Assembly: GCA_027673765.1 (NCBI GenBank)
Contig: JAQDWB010000020.1
Location: 1-38,957 of the forward strand
Length of the DNA: 38,957 bases
Direction: 5' to 3'
Source: Coriobacteriaceae bacterium AM113-163
GTDB taxonomy: Bacteria; Actinomycetota; Coriobacteriia; Coriobacteriales; Coriobacteriaceae
Shown here: positions 23,474 through 31,018 of the stretch, one piece after another
Numbering within the stretch: the first letter of the stretch is position 1
Layout of the letters: each line of letters opens with the position of its first letter
Notes under the pieces: model-generated
Database searches by the model: none
What the model saw: the letters and a program-made list of their open reading frames with translations, nothing else
Told to the model about the DNA's origin: nothing
Program-made: the position numbers and the translations under genes

Positions 23474-25321
23474 ATGTGCGGAATTGTCGGCTACACCGGC
23501 TCTGATATTGCAAAGAACATCCTGGTCACGGGCCTTAAGCGCATGGAGTATCGCGGCTATGACTCCTCGGGCGTCGCGCTCGAGGTGGGCGAGGGCGCCG
23601 CGGCGCACCTCGACGTTATCCGCCGCGTGGGTAAGGTTGCGGGCCTGGAGAGCGAGCTTTCCAATATCGATAGTGACGCAACCTGCGGTATCGGTCATAC
23701 CCGTTGGGCCACCCACGGCAAGCCTTCCGTCGTTAACGCTCATCCCCACACCAGCTGCGACGGTCGCATCGCCATCGTCCACAACGGCATCATCGAGAAC
23801 TTCGCCGAGCTGCGCGAGGAGCTGGAGGGCCGCGGCCATCACTTTAAGAGCGAGACCGATACCGAGGTTTTCGCGCATCTGATCGAAGAGGCTTATGCCG
23901 AGACGCACGACCTGATGGCCTCCGTGCGCGAGGCTTGCACCCACGTGGTCGGTGCCTATGGTCTGGCCGCCGTGTGTGCCGACGAGCCTGGCGTGATTGC
24001 CGTTGCCCGCAAGGACTCCCCGATCGTGGTCGGCGTGGGCGAGACCGGCTCCTACGTTGCCTCCGACGTGATTGCGCTCATCGACGCCACCCGCGATGTC
24101 GTGGTACTCGAGGACGGTCAGTTTGCCAAGCTCACGCCTGCGGGCGTCGAGTATACCGACGAGGCCGGCAATGTCATCGAGCCCAAGGTCACCCACATCG
24201 ATTGGGATCTGGATATGGCCGAAAAGGGCGGTTATCCCGACTTTATGCTCAAGGAGATTCACGAGCAGCCGCGCGTCGTGCGCGACACGTTGGTCGGTCG
24301 TATGACGCCGGCCGGCGAGCTCGACATCGACGAGCTGGGCCTTTCGCTCGAGGAGCTCAACGATATCGATCGCGTCTACGTGATCGCCTGCGGCACCAGC
24401 TATCACGCCGGACTCATCGCCAAGAACCTTATTGAGGGCTGGGCTCGCATTCCCACCGAGGTCGAGGCTGCCAGCGAGTTCCGCTACCGCAACCCCATCA
24501 TCACGCCGACGACGCTCGTCGTTGCCGTGTCCCAGTCGGGCGAGACGGCCGATACCCTCGCCGCCATTCGTGACGCGCGAATCAAGGGCGCCAAGGTCTT
24601 TGGCATCACTAACGTGGTGGGCAGCCCGGTGGCGCGCGAAAGCGATGGCGTCATCTATACCAAGGCCAACAAGGAGATTGCGGTTGCCTCGACCAAGAGC
24701 TTCATCGGTCAGGTCGTTAGCCTCACGCTTTTGGCCCTGCTGCTGGCGCAGGTCAAGTACCGCCTGACCACCAAACAGGCACGCATGCTGTTCCGCGAGC
24801 TTTCCGATACGGCCGAGCAGATCCAGTGGATTTTGGATACCCAGACCGAGGCCGTGCATGAGGCCGCCCTGCTGTGCAAGGACGCGCAGTCCGCACTGTT
24901 CGTGGGTCGCGGCATGGGTGCCGCTATTTCCTACGAGGGCGCGCTTAAGCTCAAAGAGGTCAGCTACCTGCACGCCGAGGCCTACGCCGCCGGCGAGATG
25001 AAGCACGGTCCCATCGCACTGATCGATCCGGGCTTCCCTGTCATCGCCGTGGCCACCAAGAGTGCCACCTACGACAAGACCGTGTCGAACCTTATGGAGT
25101 GCAAGGCGCGCGGCGCCAAGGTCATCGTCGTTGCCACCGAGGGCGACGAGGAGATCAACAAGATCGCCGACTGCATCATCCGCGTGCCGGCCGTCCGTGA
25201 CGTGTTCAGCCCCATCACGGCGAGCGTCCCGCTGCAGCTGCTCGCCCGCGAGGTCGCCATCCTGCGCGGCTGCGACGTCGATCAGCCCCGTAACCTGGCC
25301 AAGAGCGTCACGGTAGAGTAG
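23474..25321 (+). CDS. glmS: Glutamine-fructose-6-phosphate aminotransferase (isomerizing)
   Basis: Makes glucosamine 6-phosphate from fructose 6-phosphate and glutamine, the entry to amino-sugar and peptidoglycan synthesis. It has 615 residues, the usual length. The Ntn glutaminase domain starts MCGIVGYTG with nucleophile Cys2, then GHTRWATHGKP and NGIIENFAEL. Two SIS domains follow: ACGTSYHAGLIAKN and VSQSGETADTL, then RGMGAAISYEGALKLKEVSYLHAEAYAAGEMKHGPIALI (several GlmS signature residues). The C-terminus is the canonical DQPRNLAKSVTVE. AAGGGA lies about 10 bases before the ATG. Monocistronic, with its own terminator. Confidence 0.97.
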   Translation: MCGIVGYTGSDIAKNILVTGLKRMEYRGYDSSGVALEVGEGAAAHLDVIRRVGKVAGLESELSNIDSDATCGIGHTRWATHGKPSVVNAHPHTSCDGRIAIVHNGIIENFAELREELEGRGHHFKSETDTEVFAHLIEEAYAETHDLMASVREACTHVVGAYGLAAVCADEPGVIAVARKDSPIVVGVGETGSYVASDVIALIDATRDVVVLEDGQFAKLTPAGVEYTDEAGNVIEPKVTHIDWDLDMAEKGGYPDFMLKEIHEQPRVVRDTLVGRMTPAGELDIDELGLSLEELNDIDRVYVIACGTSYHAGLIAKNLIEGWARIPTEVEAASEFRYRNPIITPTTLVVAVSQSGETADTLAAIRDARIKGAKVFGITNVVGSPVARESDGVIYTKANKEIAVASTKSFIGQVVSLTLLALLLAQVKYRLTTKQARMLFRELSDTAEQIQWILDTQTEAVHEAALLCKDAQSALFVGRGMGAAISYEGALKLKEVSYLHAEAYAAGEMKHGPIALIDPGFPVIAVATKSATYDKTVSNLMECKARGAKVIVVATEGDEEINKIADCIIRVPAVRDVFSPITASVPLQLLAREVAILRGCDVDQPRNLAKSVTVE

Positions 25322-25324
25322 TTG

Positions 25325-25342
25325 GTTCCGCCGTTCTAGCGA
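25325..25342 (+). repeat. Short palindromic repeat (half copy)
   Basis: GTTCCGCCGTTCTAGCGA is identical to the left half of the element at 3558-3583. The right half is replaced by the glmS terminator, as if the repeat had been cut or overwritten. Confidence 0.65.
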
Positions 25343-25344
25343 CT

Positions 25345-25390
25345 AAGGCCCGGCTCCGCATCAAGACGGAGTCGGGCCTTGTTGTATTTG
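25345..25390 (+). terminator. Terminator of glmS
   Basis: AAGGCCCGGCTCCG (25345-25358) pairs with CGGAGTCGGGCCTT (25367-25380), one G-T pair in 14, then GTTGTATTTG. Confidence 0.8.
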
Positions 25391-25436
25391 CCCAGATAAA
25401 ACCTGCCAAAATAAACCTGTCCCTTTTTGGCAGGTT
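25391..25436 (+). repeat. CCTGTCCC-core hairpin repeat (copy 5)
   Basis: Same sequence as copy 1, with perfectly pairing arms. Its last two bases overlap the stop codon of the convergent GntR gene, so the element supplies the end of that reading frame. Confidence 0.85.
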
Positions 25437-26136
25437 AGCGGAGCTTGCTGGTCTCGAAGTACTCGGGGAACTGGTCCAGAACTTCGGTTTGGTTGCGGAA
25501 CATCATGTGTAGGTGCTTGCTGACCAAAAAGCTCGCTTCGATGGGGTCGCGACCGGCGATAGCGCGGCGAATCTGCTTGTGCTCGTTCACGATGTCCTGA
25601 TTGTCGAGAACCTGCGTGGCGGCGCGCAGCCAGCGGAAGCGCTCCAGGTCGGCATTGGTCTCTTCGAGCCACGACCAAACGGTGCTGCGACATGCGATGC
25701 TAAAAATCATGTGATGCATGAGGTTGTCGCTCAAAAAGAAGCCGATGCGATCCTCTTCGGCCATGGCCTTTTCCTGCAGCACGATGGCGCGGTCGAGCTG
25801 CTCGATGCCGGCCGACGTGGCTCGCGCACAGCACTCCACAATCACCTGCTTTTCCAGATGTTCGCGGATGTAGCAGGCGCTCTCGGCAAGGGTGAGGTTG
25901 ATGGGTGAGACGTAGGTGCCGCTCTGGGGCACGGTGCGCACCAGGCCTTCCTGCGCCAAGCGAACCAAAGCCTCGCGCACGGGCGTGCGCCCCATATCCA
26001 GGTCGTCGCAAAGTTGCTTGACGCCCAGCTTTTCGCCCGGCTTGTAGTCCAGGTAGACGATTTTGCGTCGAATGGTGTGGTAGGACTGGTCCTGTAGGCT
26101 CGTTTCCTGCTCGCCGACGTGCATCGATTCTTCCAT
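25435..26136 (-). CDS. GntR-family regulator with FCD effector domain
   Basis: Regulator of about 233 residues. The N-terminal winged helix has YHTIRRKIVYLDYKPGEKLGVKQLCDDLDMGRTPVREALVRLAQEGLV. An all-helical FCD domain follows (EHLEKQVIVECCARA; the metal/effector-site pattern around DNLMHHMIF and NEHKQIRRAIAGRD). FCD regulators sense small carboxylates or amino acids. ATG 26136 has GAGG 4 bases upstream; ATG 26166 would add ten residues (MSLIEQLRGA) but lacks a ribosome binding site. It is convergent with glmS and divergent from the YeiH-type gene, which is a plausible target. Confidence 0.85.
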   Translation of the reverse strand: MEESMHVGEQETSLQDQSYHTIRRKIVYLDYKPGEKLGVKQLCDDLDMGRTPVREALVRLAQEGLVRTVPQSGTYVSPINLTLAESACYIREHLEKQVIVECCARATSAGIEQLDRAIVLQEKAMAEEDRIGFFLSDNLMHHMIFSIACRSTVWSWLEETNADLERFRWLRAATQVLDNQDIVNEHKQIRRAIAGRDPIEASFLVSKHLHMMFRNQTEVLDQFPEYFETSKLR

Positions 26137-26329
26137 AGCGCCTCGCAACTGTTCTATCAAACTCATATGTCAGTTGTTAATTATGCCGCGAATCAGCTCT
26201 CCGCGGTGGGTAATTCGGCTGTTGCCCAAGAACTATTGCGGCATCTTAGTCTGTGTTTGCGCAAGGCTGCGCTCAATGTTGCCGTATCATAAGCCGTCGC
26301 AAACGTGAAATAGAAAGAAGGAATCCCAT

Positions 26330-27364
26330 ATGCAACTGGCGAATATCGTACGCGAGCGCTGGAAGGGTGTCTTGTTCTGCCTGATCATCGCTATCCCCGC
26401 AACGCTGCTCGGCAAACAGATTGAGGTGGTCGGTGGGCCGGTATTCGCCATCCTCTTCGGCATGGTTCTGGCGCTCGTCTTTCCCAAGAATCGCCGCGAA
26501 CAGCTCGCCGTCGGTGTCACCTATACGTCTAAAAAAGTCTTGCAGTACGCGGTTATCCTGCTTGGCTTTGGCATGAACCTCTCCCAGATTCTGTCCAAGG
26601 GCGCCCAGTCGCTACCGATTATCGTGGCGACAATCTCGACCTCGCTTGTCATCGCCTTTGTGCTCTGCCGCGTTATGAACGTGCCGAGCAAGATCGCGAC
26701 GCTTGTGGGCGTGGGCTCGTCAATTTGCGGCGGTTCTGCCATCGCCGCGACCGCGCCCGTCATCGATGCCGACGATCGCGAGATTGCCCAGGCTATTTCG
26801 GTCATCTTCCTGTTTAACGTTATCGCGGCGCTCGTGTTTCCGACGCTCGGCGGTATGCTCGGGCTGACCAACGAGGGCTTTGGCCTGTTTGCCGGCACCG
26901 CCATCAACGACACCTCGTCCGTAACGGCTGCAGCGAGCGCTTGGGACAGCATGCATCCCGGCGCCAATGTGCTCGAGAGCGCCACGGTGGTCAAGCTCAC
27001 CAGGACACTGGCCATTATTCCCATCACGTTGGTCCTCGCATGCTGGCAGATGCATCTGGCGCGCAAGGCCGGCGGCGACGCCAAAAGCACGTTCTCGCTT
27101 AAACGCGCGTTTCCCATGTTTGTGCTGTTCTTTGTGCTGGCGAGCGTAATCACCACGGTGCTTCAGCTTCCCGTGTCCATCACGGCGCCCATCAAGGAGC
27201 TGTCGAAGTTCTTTATCGTGATGGCCATGGCGGCTATTGGCTTTAATACCGATATCGTCGAGCTGGTCAAAAAGGGCGGCAAGCCCATCGCGCTGGGCTT
27301 TTGCTGCTGGATTGGCATTGCGTGCATGAGTTTGGGAATGCAGCACGTGCTGGGAATCTGGTAG
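26330..27364 (+). CDS. YeiH/UPF0324-family putative sulfate exporter
   Basis: Polytopic membrane protein of 344 residues with about ten hydrophobic segments. Family hallmarks include GGPVFAILFGMVLAL near the N-terminus, VILLGFGMNLSQIL, VGVGSSICGGSAIAATAPVI and GLFAGTAINDTSSVTAAAS. YeiH-type proteins are annotated as putative sulfate exporters, a weakly tested function. AAGGA lies before ATG 26330. The 193-base gap to the divergent GntR-FCD gene suggests that regulator controls it. Confidence 0.87.
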   Translation: MQLANIVRERWKGVLFCLIIAIPATLLGKQIEVVGGPVFAILFGMVLALVFPKNRREQLAVGVTYTSKKVLQYAVILLGFGMNLSQILSKGAQSLPIIVATISTSLVIAFVLCRVMNVPSKIATLVGVGSSICGGSAIAATAPVIDADDREIAQAISVIFLFNVIAALVFPTLGGMLGLTNEGFGLFAGTAINDTSSVTAAASAWDSMHPGANVLESATVVKLTRTLAIIPITLVLACWQMHLARKAGGDAKSTFSLKRAFPMFVLFFVLASVITTVLQLPVSITAPIKELSKFFIVMAMAAIGFNTDIVELVKKGGKPIALGFCCWIGIACMSLGMQHVLGIW

Positions 27365-27416
27365 AGGAGTAGCTTATTTGCGTGCTGGTTGCTGGTGAGC
27401 GCATGCCTGCGGTGGA

Positions 27417-27504
27417 GCGATAGGAGCTCTTGCGGGTATGGCTTGTCCGCAGGTTTATAAGTCCCGAAGAGCTCTTATCGCCCCGCCAGGATGGCGATGC
27501 GGGG
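27417..27504 (+). other. Structured intergenic region: nested inverted repeats
   Basis: GCGATAGGAGCTCTT (27417-27431) pairs with AAGAGCTCTTATCGC (27467-27481), 14 of 15 bases, enclosing a smaller GCGG..CCGC stem. A second hairpin, CCCCGC (27481-27486) with GCGGGG (27499-27504), abuts it. No T run follows, so it is not a standard terminator. It may be an RNA element or double regulatory site. Confidence 0.5.
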
Positions 27505-27516
27505 CAACACCTATAC

Positions 27517-27545
27517 TTGCAGGACGGCGCTTTCTGCCCTATAGT
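27517..27545 (+). promoter_or_regulatory. Sigma-70-type promoter
   Basis: TTGCAG (27517-27522), 17-base spacer, TATAGT (27540-27545). It should drive the regulator gene starting at 27630. Confidence 0.6.
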
Positions 27546-27629
27546 GTTTGGTGAGCAATATCGTTCAATTTTGAAACACTCGGTCGTGCGACCGTCGGTG
27601 GCGGCGTGGCGCCGAGGACGGGGCGCAAT

Positions 27630-28847
27630 ATGAACAGTGACGCCAAGCTGCAAATCTTGATCGAGGCCTTGGCTGCTGCCGGGGCCTCGGCGTTGGCAAT
27701 CGATGGGCATGGACACGTGGCGATATCGACCATGGATGATGCCGCGCTCGAGCAAGATGTCGCGGCATTTGTCGCCGAGCGCCTGGGACGCGTGGACAAC
27801 GGCGCGCGCCTGGTGATGGGGCATGCGGGAGGGCGCTTGAGCCTCACGGTGCGTCCGGTCGCCAAGGAATACGGTGCGCTTTGGGTGGTCGTGGTCCGCG
27901 AGGTGCACGGTGTGGCGGCACACGCGGGTATTGAGTGGCTTAACGCAGATGAGGTCGAGGCGCGCTACGAGGCAAGCGCGTACGGCATTGTCGAAGGTGC
28001 CGCTGCGGTCGCTGGTCCCGTCTGCGAAAGCTATGCCCGCGGCGTGCCCCTCATGTTAGAGGGCGAGCTGGGTGCTGGCCAGGCAGAGATTGCAAAACGC
28101 CTCTATCTGGATGGGCCTTATGCTGACGAACCCTTTGTGTCCGTGGCACTTGACGAGCTCACGGATCGCGGCTGGCGCCATCTGCTCAAAAGCTCGGAAT
28201 CGCCGCTGTTCCAGGCAAGGCTGACCCTTTGTATTGGCGGCTGGCATGCACTTTCGCCGCAGCGTCTGCGCGAGCTTGTCTCTACGATGACCGACACGGC
28301 GCTGGCCACGCGTTGCCATGTGGTTCTGACGGCAAACGATATGCCGGGCGGTGGCGAAAGCGATCAGGCCGCTTTTGTAACCGAGCGCTTGGCGTGCGCA
28401 GTAAGTGTGGCGCCTGCGATTGCCGAGCAGGGTGGCGCATCGAAAAAGGTTGCGCAGTATTTGTCGTATCTGTCGGATGTCTTTGGAACTGCCGCTCCGA
28501 GTATGTCCGAGGAGGCCGCCTCGACGCTCAACGGCTATCGCTGGCCACGAAACTATCTGCAGCTTCGCGAGGTATCGGAACGACTGTATATATTAGTAGG
28601 GTCGGGTGTGGCGGAGCGCGCGGTGGCGGAGGAGGTGCTCGCCCAGGAGGATGTCATCAAAACCGCAACTTTTGGCGCCCCGACGCTCGACAGCGACCTG
28701 TATATCCTGCGTCCACTGGCCGATACCGAACGCGACATCGCGCGGCTGGTCGTAGGCTACCTCCAGGGCAACCGGACCCGCGCAGCCGAGGTGCTGGGGA
28801 TAAGCCGCACGACTCTGTGGCGCTTGCTGAAGGACGACGACCGCTAA
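27630..28847 (+). CDS. Fis-type HTH regulator with degenerate sigma-54-activator ATPase domain
   Basis: Protein of 405 residues. The C-terminus is a Fis-type helix-turn-helix (GNRTRAAEVLGISRTTLWRLLK). The middle keeps traces of the AAA+ domain of NtrC-like activators: LEGELGAGQAEIAKRLYLDG in place of the Walker A GExGTGKE, and YRWPRNYLQLREVSERLYI in place of the YxWPGNxRELxN motif. The GAFTGA loop needed to touch sigma-54 is absent, and no good Walker B is seen. The first ~130 residues match no domain I recognise. It probably binds DNA without activating sigma-54 by ATP hydrolysis. ATG 27630 follows GGGG; an upstream in-frame start at 27606 lacks support. Confidence 0.72.
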   Translation: MNSDAKLQILIEALAAAGASALAIDGHGHVAISTMDDAALEQDVAAFVAERLGRVDNGARLVMGHAGGRLSLTVRPVAKEYGALWVVVVREVHGVAAHAGIEWLNADEVEARYEASAYGIVEGAAAVAGPVCESYARGVPLMLEGELGAGQAEIAKRLYLDGPYADEPFVSVALDELTDRGWRHLLKSSESPLFQARLTLCIGGWHALSPQRLRELVSTMTDTALATRCHVVLTANDMPGGGESDQAAFVTERLACAVSVAPAIAEQGGASKKVAQYLSYLSDVFGTAAPSMSEEAASTLNGYRWPRNYLQLREVSERLYILVGSGVAERAVAEEVLAQEDVIKTATFGAPTLDSDLYILRPLADTERDIARLVVGYLQGNRTRAAEVLGISRTTLWRLLKDDDR

Positions 28848-28931
28848 GCGAGGCACCCGTGACCGCGTGCGGCGCGTGTGCTACAGTCCAAAGCAGTAAT
28901 GTTTCGATTGCGTTACGGCGTGCGGGGGCGT

Positions 28932-29507
28932 ATGGCGGAGACTTCAAAATCAAACCGGAATAGACGGAGCGCGGCTCCAGTTAACCGCCGCACGACGTCC
29001 CGGACGTGGGGCAAGCACGCGTCGGGGTTCGACGGTTCGTTCAAGCGCACCAAATACGGCTATCCTTCGGCAAGCGCTCGCTTGGCCATGCAGGCCGAGT
29101 CGTCGCTGCGGGGGCGCAAGCGCGTGGTGGGCTCTAAGCTCAAGCACGACGGAACGCTGGGCTATATCAGCCGCGGTGCGGCTCGCCGCAGTGGGCTCAA
29201 TCCTGCTGGCTGGCATCGATATGTGCCGATCGTGGTCGTTGCCGCGATAATCGTCATCGCACTCGCGGCACTCGGATATGCTGGCGGCGGTGCCAACTTG
29301 GACGCAATGTTCAAATCGCCCGAGCTCGCGCATGCAGGCACAGAAGTTGTCGAGGGTGCTCAGATCCAGACGGGCGTCGCGCCCCAGCGCGGTATCGTTG
29401 CGGCGGCCTCCACCATCGCCGATGCGCATAAGAACGAGGACGAACAAGGCGACGGCGCCGAAACGACTCGCACGAACGAAACGACGACAACTCCATCGGC
29501 AAGATAA
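28932..29507 (+). CDS. Hypothetical single-pass membrane protein
   Basis: Unrecognised protein of about 191 residues. The N-terminal ~90 residues are very basic (many Arg/Lys/Ser; e.g. SNRNRRSAAPVNRRTTSRTW). One membrane helix follows (YVPIVVVAAIIVIALAALGYAGGG). The C-terminal ~75 residues are polar, ending in a Glu/Thr-rich tail, so the basic part is likely cytoplasmic. Starts at 28899 (ATG) or 28878 (GTG) are possible. I prefer ATG 28932, preceded by GGGGG. It follows the Fis-type regulator by 84 bases and may be cotranscribed. No function can be assigned. Confidence 0.6.
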   Translation: MAETSKSNRNRRSAAPVNRRTTSRTWGKHASGFDGSFKRTKYGYPSASARLAMQAESSLRGRKRVVGSKLKHDGTLGYISRGAARRSGLNPAGWHRYVPIVVVAAIIVIALAALGYAGGGANLDAMFKSPELAHAGTEVVEGAQIQTGVAPQRGIVAAASTIADAHKNEDEQGDGAETTRTNETTTTPSAR

Positions 29508-29638
29508 GTTGCGAGCGGGGCAGCAAATTTGGGACGGGGCCTTTTAGCTGCCCAAGTGCCAGATGCCAACAGTGACGCGGTCGATGTCAGTCATCAACAG
29601 CGAGCGAGCCGCATTTGCGCCAAGGTGACGTGAAATGA

Positions 29639-29667
29639 GAGGGCGCTGACCTTCTGGTCGCGCCCTC
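29639..29667 (+). terminator. Hairpin after the hypothetical membrane protein gene
   Basis: GAGGGCGC-T-GACC pairs with GGTC-GCGCCCTC (one bulged T) around TTCT. There is no T run. Position suggests a transcription end, on either strand. Confidence 0.45.
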
Positions 29668-29717
29668 GAAATTGAACGTCAGATTGGCGTGAATGCGGCT
29701 CGCGCAGCGTCAAGAGG

Positions 29718-29743
29718 TCCGCCGTTCGTTAGAACGGCGGAAC
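29718..29743 (-). repeat. Short palindromic repeat (copy 3, inverted)
   Basis: TCCGCCGTTCGTTAGAACGGCGGAAC is the reverse complement of the element at 3558-3583 with one base changed in the loop. It lies four bases from the nitroreductase stop codon. Confidence 0.75.
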
Positions 29744-29746
29744 TAA

Positions 29747-30268
29747 TTACCTAACGTACACCACGTTGTCGCGGCGGGGTTTGGGCTCGGGTAGCGTGTC
29801 TTCGGCATAGCCCAGAATGCAGTGACCGACGCCGCGCAGGCTGCCGTCGGCGGGCAGGCCCCAGCTGGCCAGCAGCTCCAGGCCCTCGGGCGAGTCAAAG
29901 ACCTCATGCGCGCGGTGAATCCAGCATGAGTCGACACCCAGTGCATAGGCGGCGTTGAGCAGGTTGCCCATGGCGAGCGATCCGTCTTCCAGGTGCGTGG
30001 GCACGCTGCGGTCGACCAGTACCACCACAACGGTCTTGGCGCCATAGAAGGGGTCGCTGTTGCTGCCCATGACCTGTGCGTTGAGCTGCGAGAGGCGCTC
30101 AACGGTCGTGGGGTCGGTGACGGCGACAAACGTCACCGGCTGGCGCCCCATGCCACTGGGTGCATACTGGCCGGCCTCGATAATGCGTGCGAGCTTTTCG
30201 GCCTCGACGGGACGATCACTGTATTTGCGGCAGCTGCGGCGGTGGATGAGTGCTTCGATAGTCTCCAT
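29747..30268 (-). CDS. Nitroreductase-family oxidoreductase
   Basis: FMN-dependent nitroreductase-fold protein of 173 residues. METIEALIHRRSCRKYSDRPV contains the usual Arg-Arg-Ser-x-Arg flavin-phosphate site, EAGQYAPSGMGRQPVTFVAVTD is the second flavin region, and AMGNLLNAAYALGVDSCWIHR and GHCILGYAED follow the family pattern. Substrates are unknown; relatives reduce nitro compounds, quinones or flavins with NAD(P)H. ATG 30268 has AAGGAG 6 bases upstream; the frame stays open to 30364 without support. It diverges from the small gene at 30563. Confidence 0.9.
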   Translation of the reverse strand: METIEALIHRRSCRKYSDRPVEAEKLARIIEAGQYAPSGMGRQPVTFVAVTDPTTVERLSQLNAQVMGSNSDPFYGAKTVVVVLVDRSVPTHLEDGSLAMGNLLNAAYALGVDSCWIHRAHEVFDSPEGLELLASWGLPADGSLRGVGHCILGYAEDTLPEPKPRRDNVVYVR

Positions 30269-30562
30269 GGTGTCTCCTTGCGGTGGCGTTGCAGATGCCA
30301 CGTTCATACCCGTCGGGCTCAAACGATAGACGGTCAATTGCCCGGCCAAAAGGGTAGATCCCAATTGGGAAAGTAGGTTTGCATAAAAGTACCTTCAGAA
30401 TGTGACAAACAAATGGGATGGTTAAACGTTTTATCCCGTCTACCCTGCGGTTTTTTACCACTTGCCTAAATGATGCGCGCATAAGCTCTGATAAAGGTTT
30501 TACTAAAGGAGTACCAACGTTTATCAGCGCGCCATGGTGGCGCCGGGCCAGGAGGTAACATC
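30269..30562. other. Divergent promoter region, nitroreductase / small protein
   Basis: About 294 bases without a supported gene. A perfect 12-bp palindrome TCCCAATTGGGA stands at 30359-30370, and the centre (30370-30500) is relatively AT-rich, as expected for two divergent promoters. CCAGGAGG precedes the small gene. I cannot assign firm -35/-10 boxes. Confidence 0.4.
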
Positions 30563-30853
30563 ATGTTCCAGGCTGGAGATGTCGTCGAGACCGACTTCGA
30601 AGGATTTCTGAAGCTGCTGCGTTCCAAGACGCGCGCTTTCGTGTCGATCAACGATCACGAGTACTACATCACGCACACCGATGGCTATTGGCGTGTTCAG
30701 GATTGCGAGGCCCTCAACGATAAGGGCCACTTTACTGACTGCTCCGAGCTGGTCAACACGGTCTGCGAGGTCGTCGAACTGCCGTGGATCTGTGGCAAGA
30801 GCCTGCACGACAGCTTCTCGGGCGCCACGGTCTACGAGGCCGTCGCTGCGTAA
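30563..30853 (+). CDS. Small uncharacterised protein (96 aa)
   Basis: Acidic soluble protein of 96 residues with no membrane segment: it opens MFQAGDVVETDFEGFLKLL and has HEYYITHTDGYWRVQDC and four cysteines. A GGAGG 7 bases before the ATG and a textbook terminator 27 bases after the stop show that it is a real monocistronic gene. I do not recognise the family and assign no function. Confidence 0.75.
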   Translation: MFQAGDVVETDFEGFLKLLRSKTRAFVSINDHEYYITHTDGYWRVQDCEALNDKGHFTDCSELVNTVCEVVELPWICGKSLHDSFSGATVYEAVAA

Positions 30854-30879
30854 CGGCCAACAATCGATATTTTCTTGCA

Positions 30880-30914
30880 ACCGCCGGCGCCGCCCCCGCG
30901 CCGGCGGTCTTTTT
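30880..30914 (+). terminator. Terminator of the 96-aa gene
   Basis: ACCGCCGGCGC pairs perfectly with GCGCCGGCGGT (11 bp), followed by CTTTTTG. Confidence 0.92.
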
Positions 30915-30956
30915 GTCGATATGTTGTTATGGGTCGCACGTCTTGCACGGCCGCCC

Positions 30957-31014
30957 TTGACGATAGTCAAAACTCGGACTAACCTGAAACCCTAATTAGT
31001 CAAAACTCGGACTA
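30957..31014 (+). promoter_or_regulatory. Promoter with two identical MarR-type operators
   Basis: TTGACG (30957-30962), 17-base spacer, TAACCT (30980-30985). TAGTCAAAACTCGGACTA occurs exactly twice, at 30964-30981 (filling the spacer) and 30997-31014 (over the expected start site and 4 bases before the first ATG). Each is TAGTC-N8-GACTA, and the copies are 33 bp apart, about three helical turns on one DNA face. This strongly suggests autorepression by the MarR protein. Confidence 0.85.
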
Positions 31015-31018
31015 TCGA

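Noticed and set aside
23162..25006. N-terminal extension of the LacI-type gene antisense to glmS
   Set aside because: The canonical LacI N-terminus starts at 23161 behind AAGGGG; the extension is low-complexity shadow translation and crosses a repeat element.
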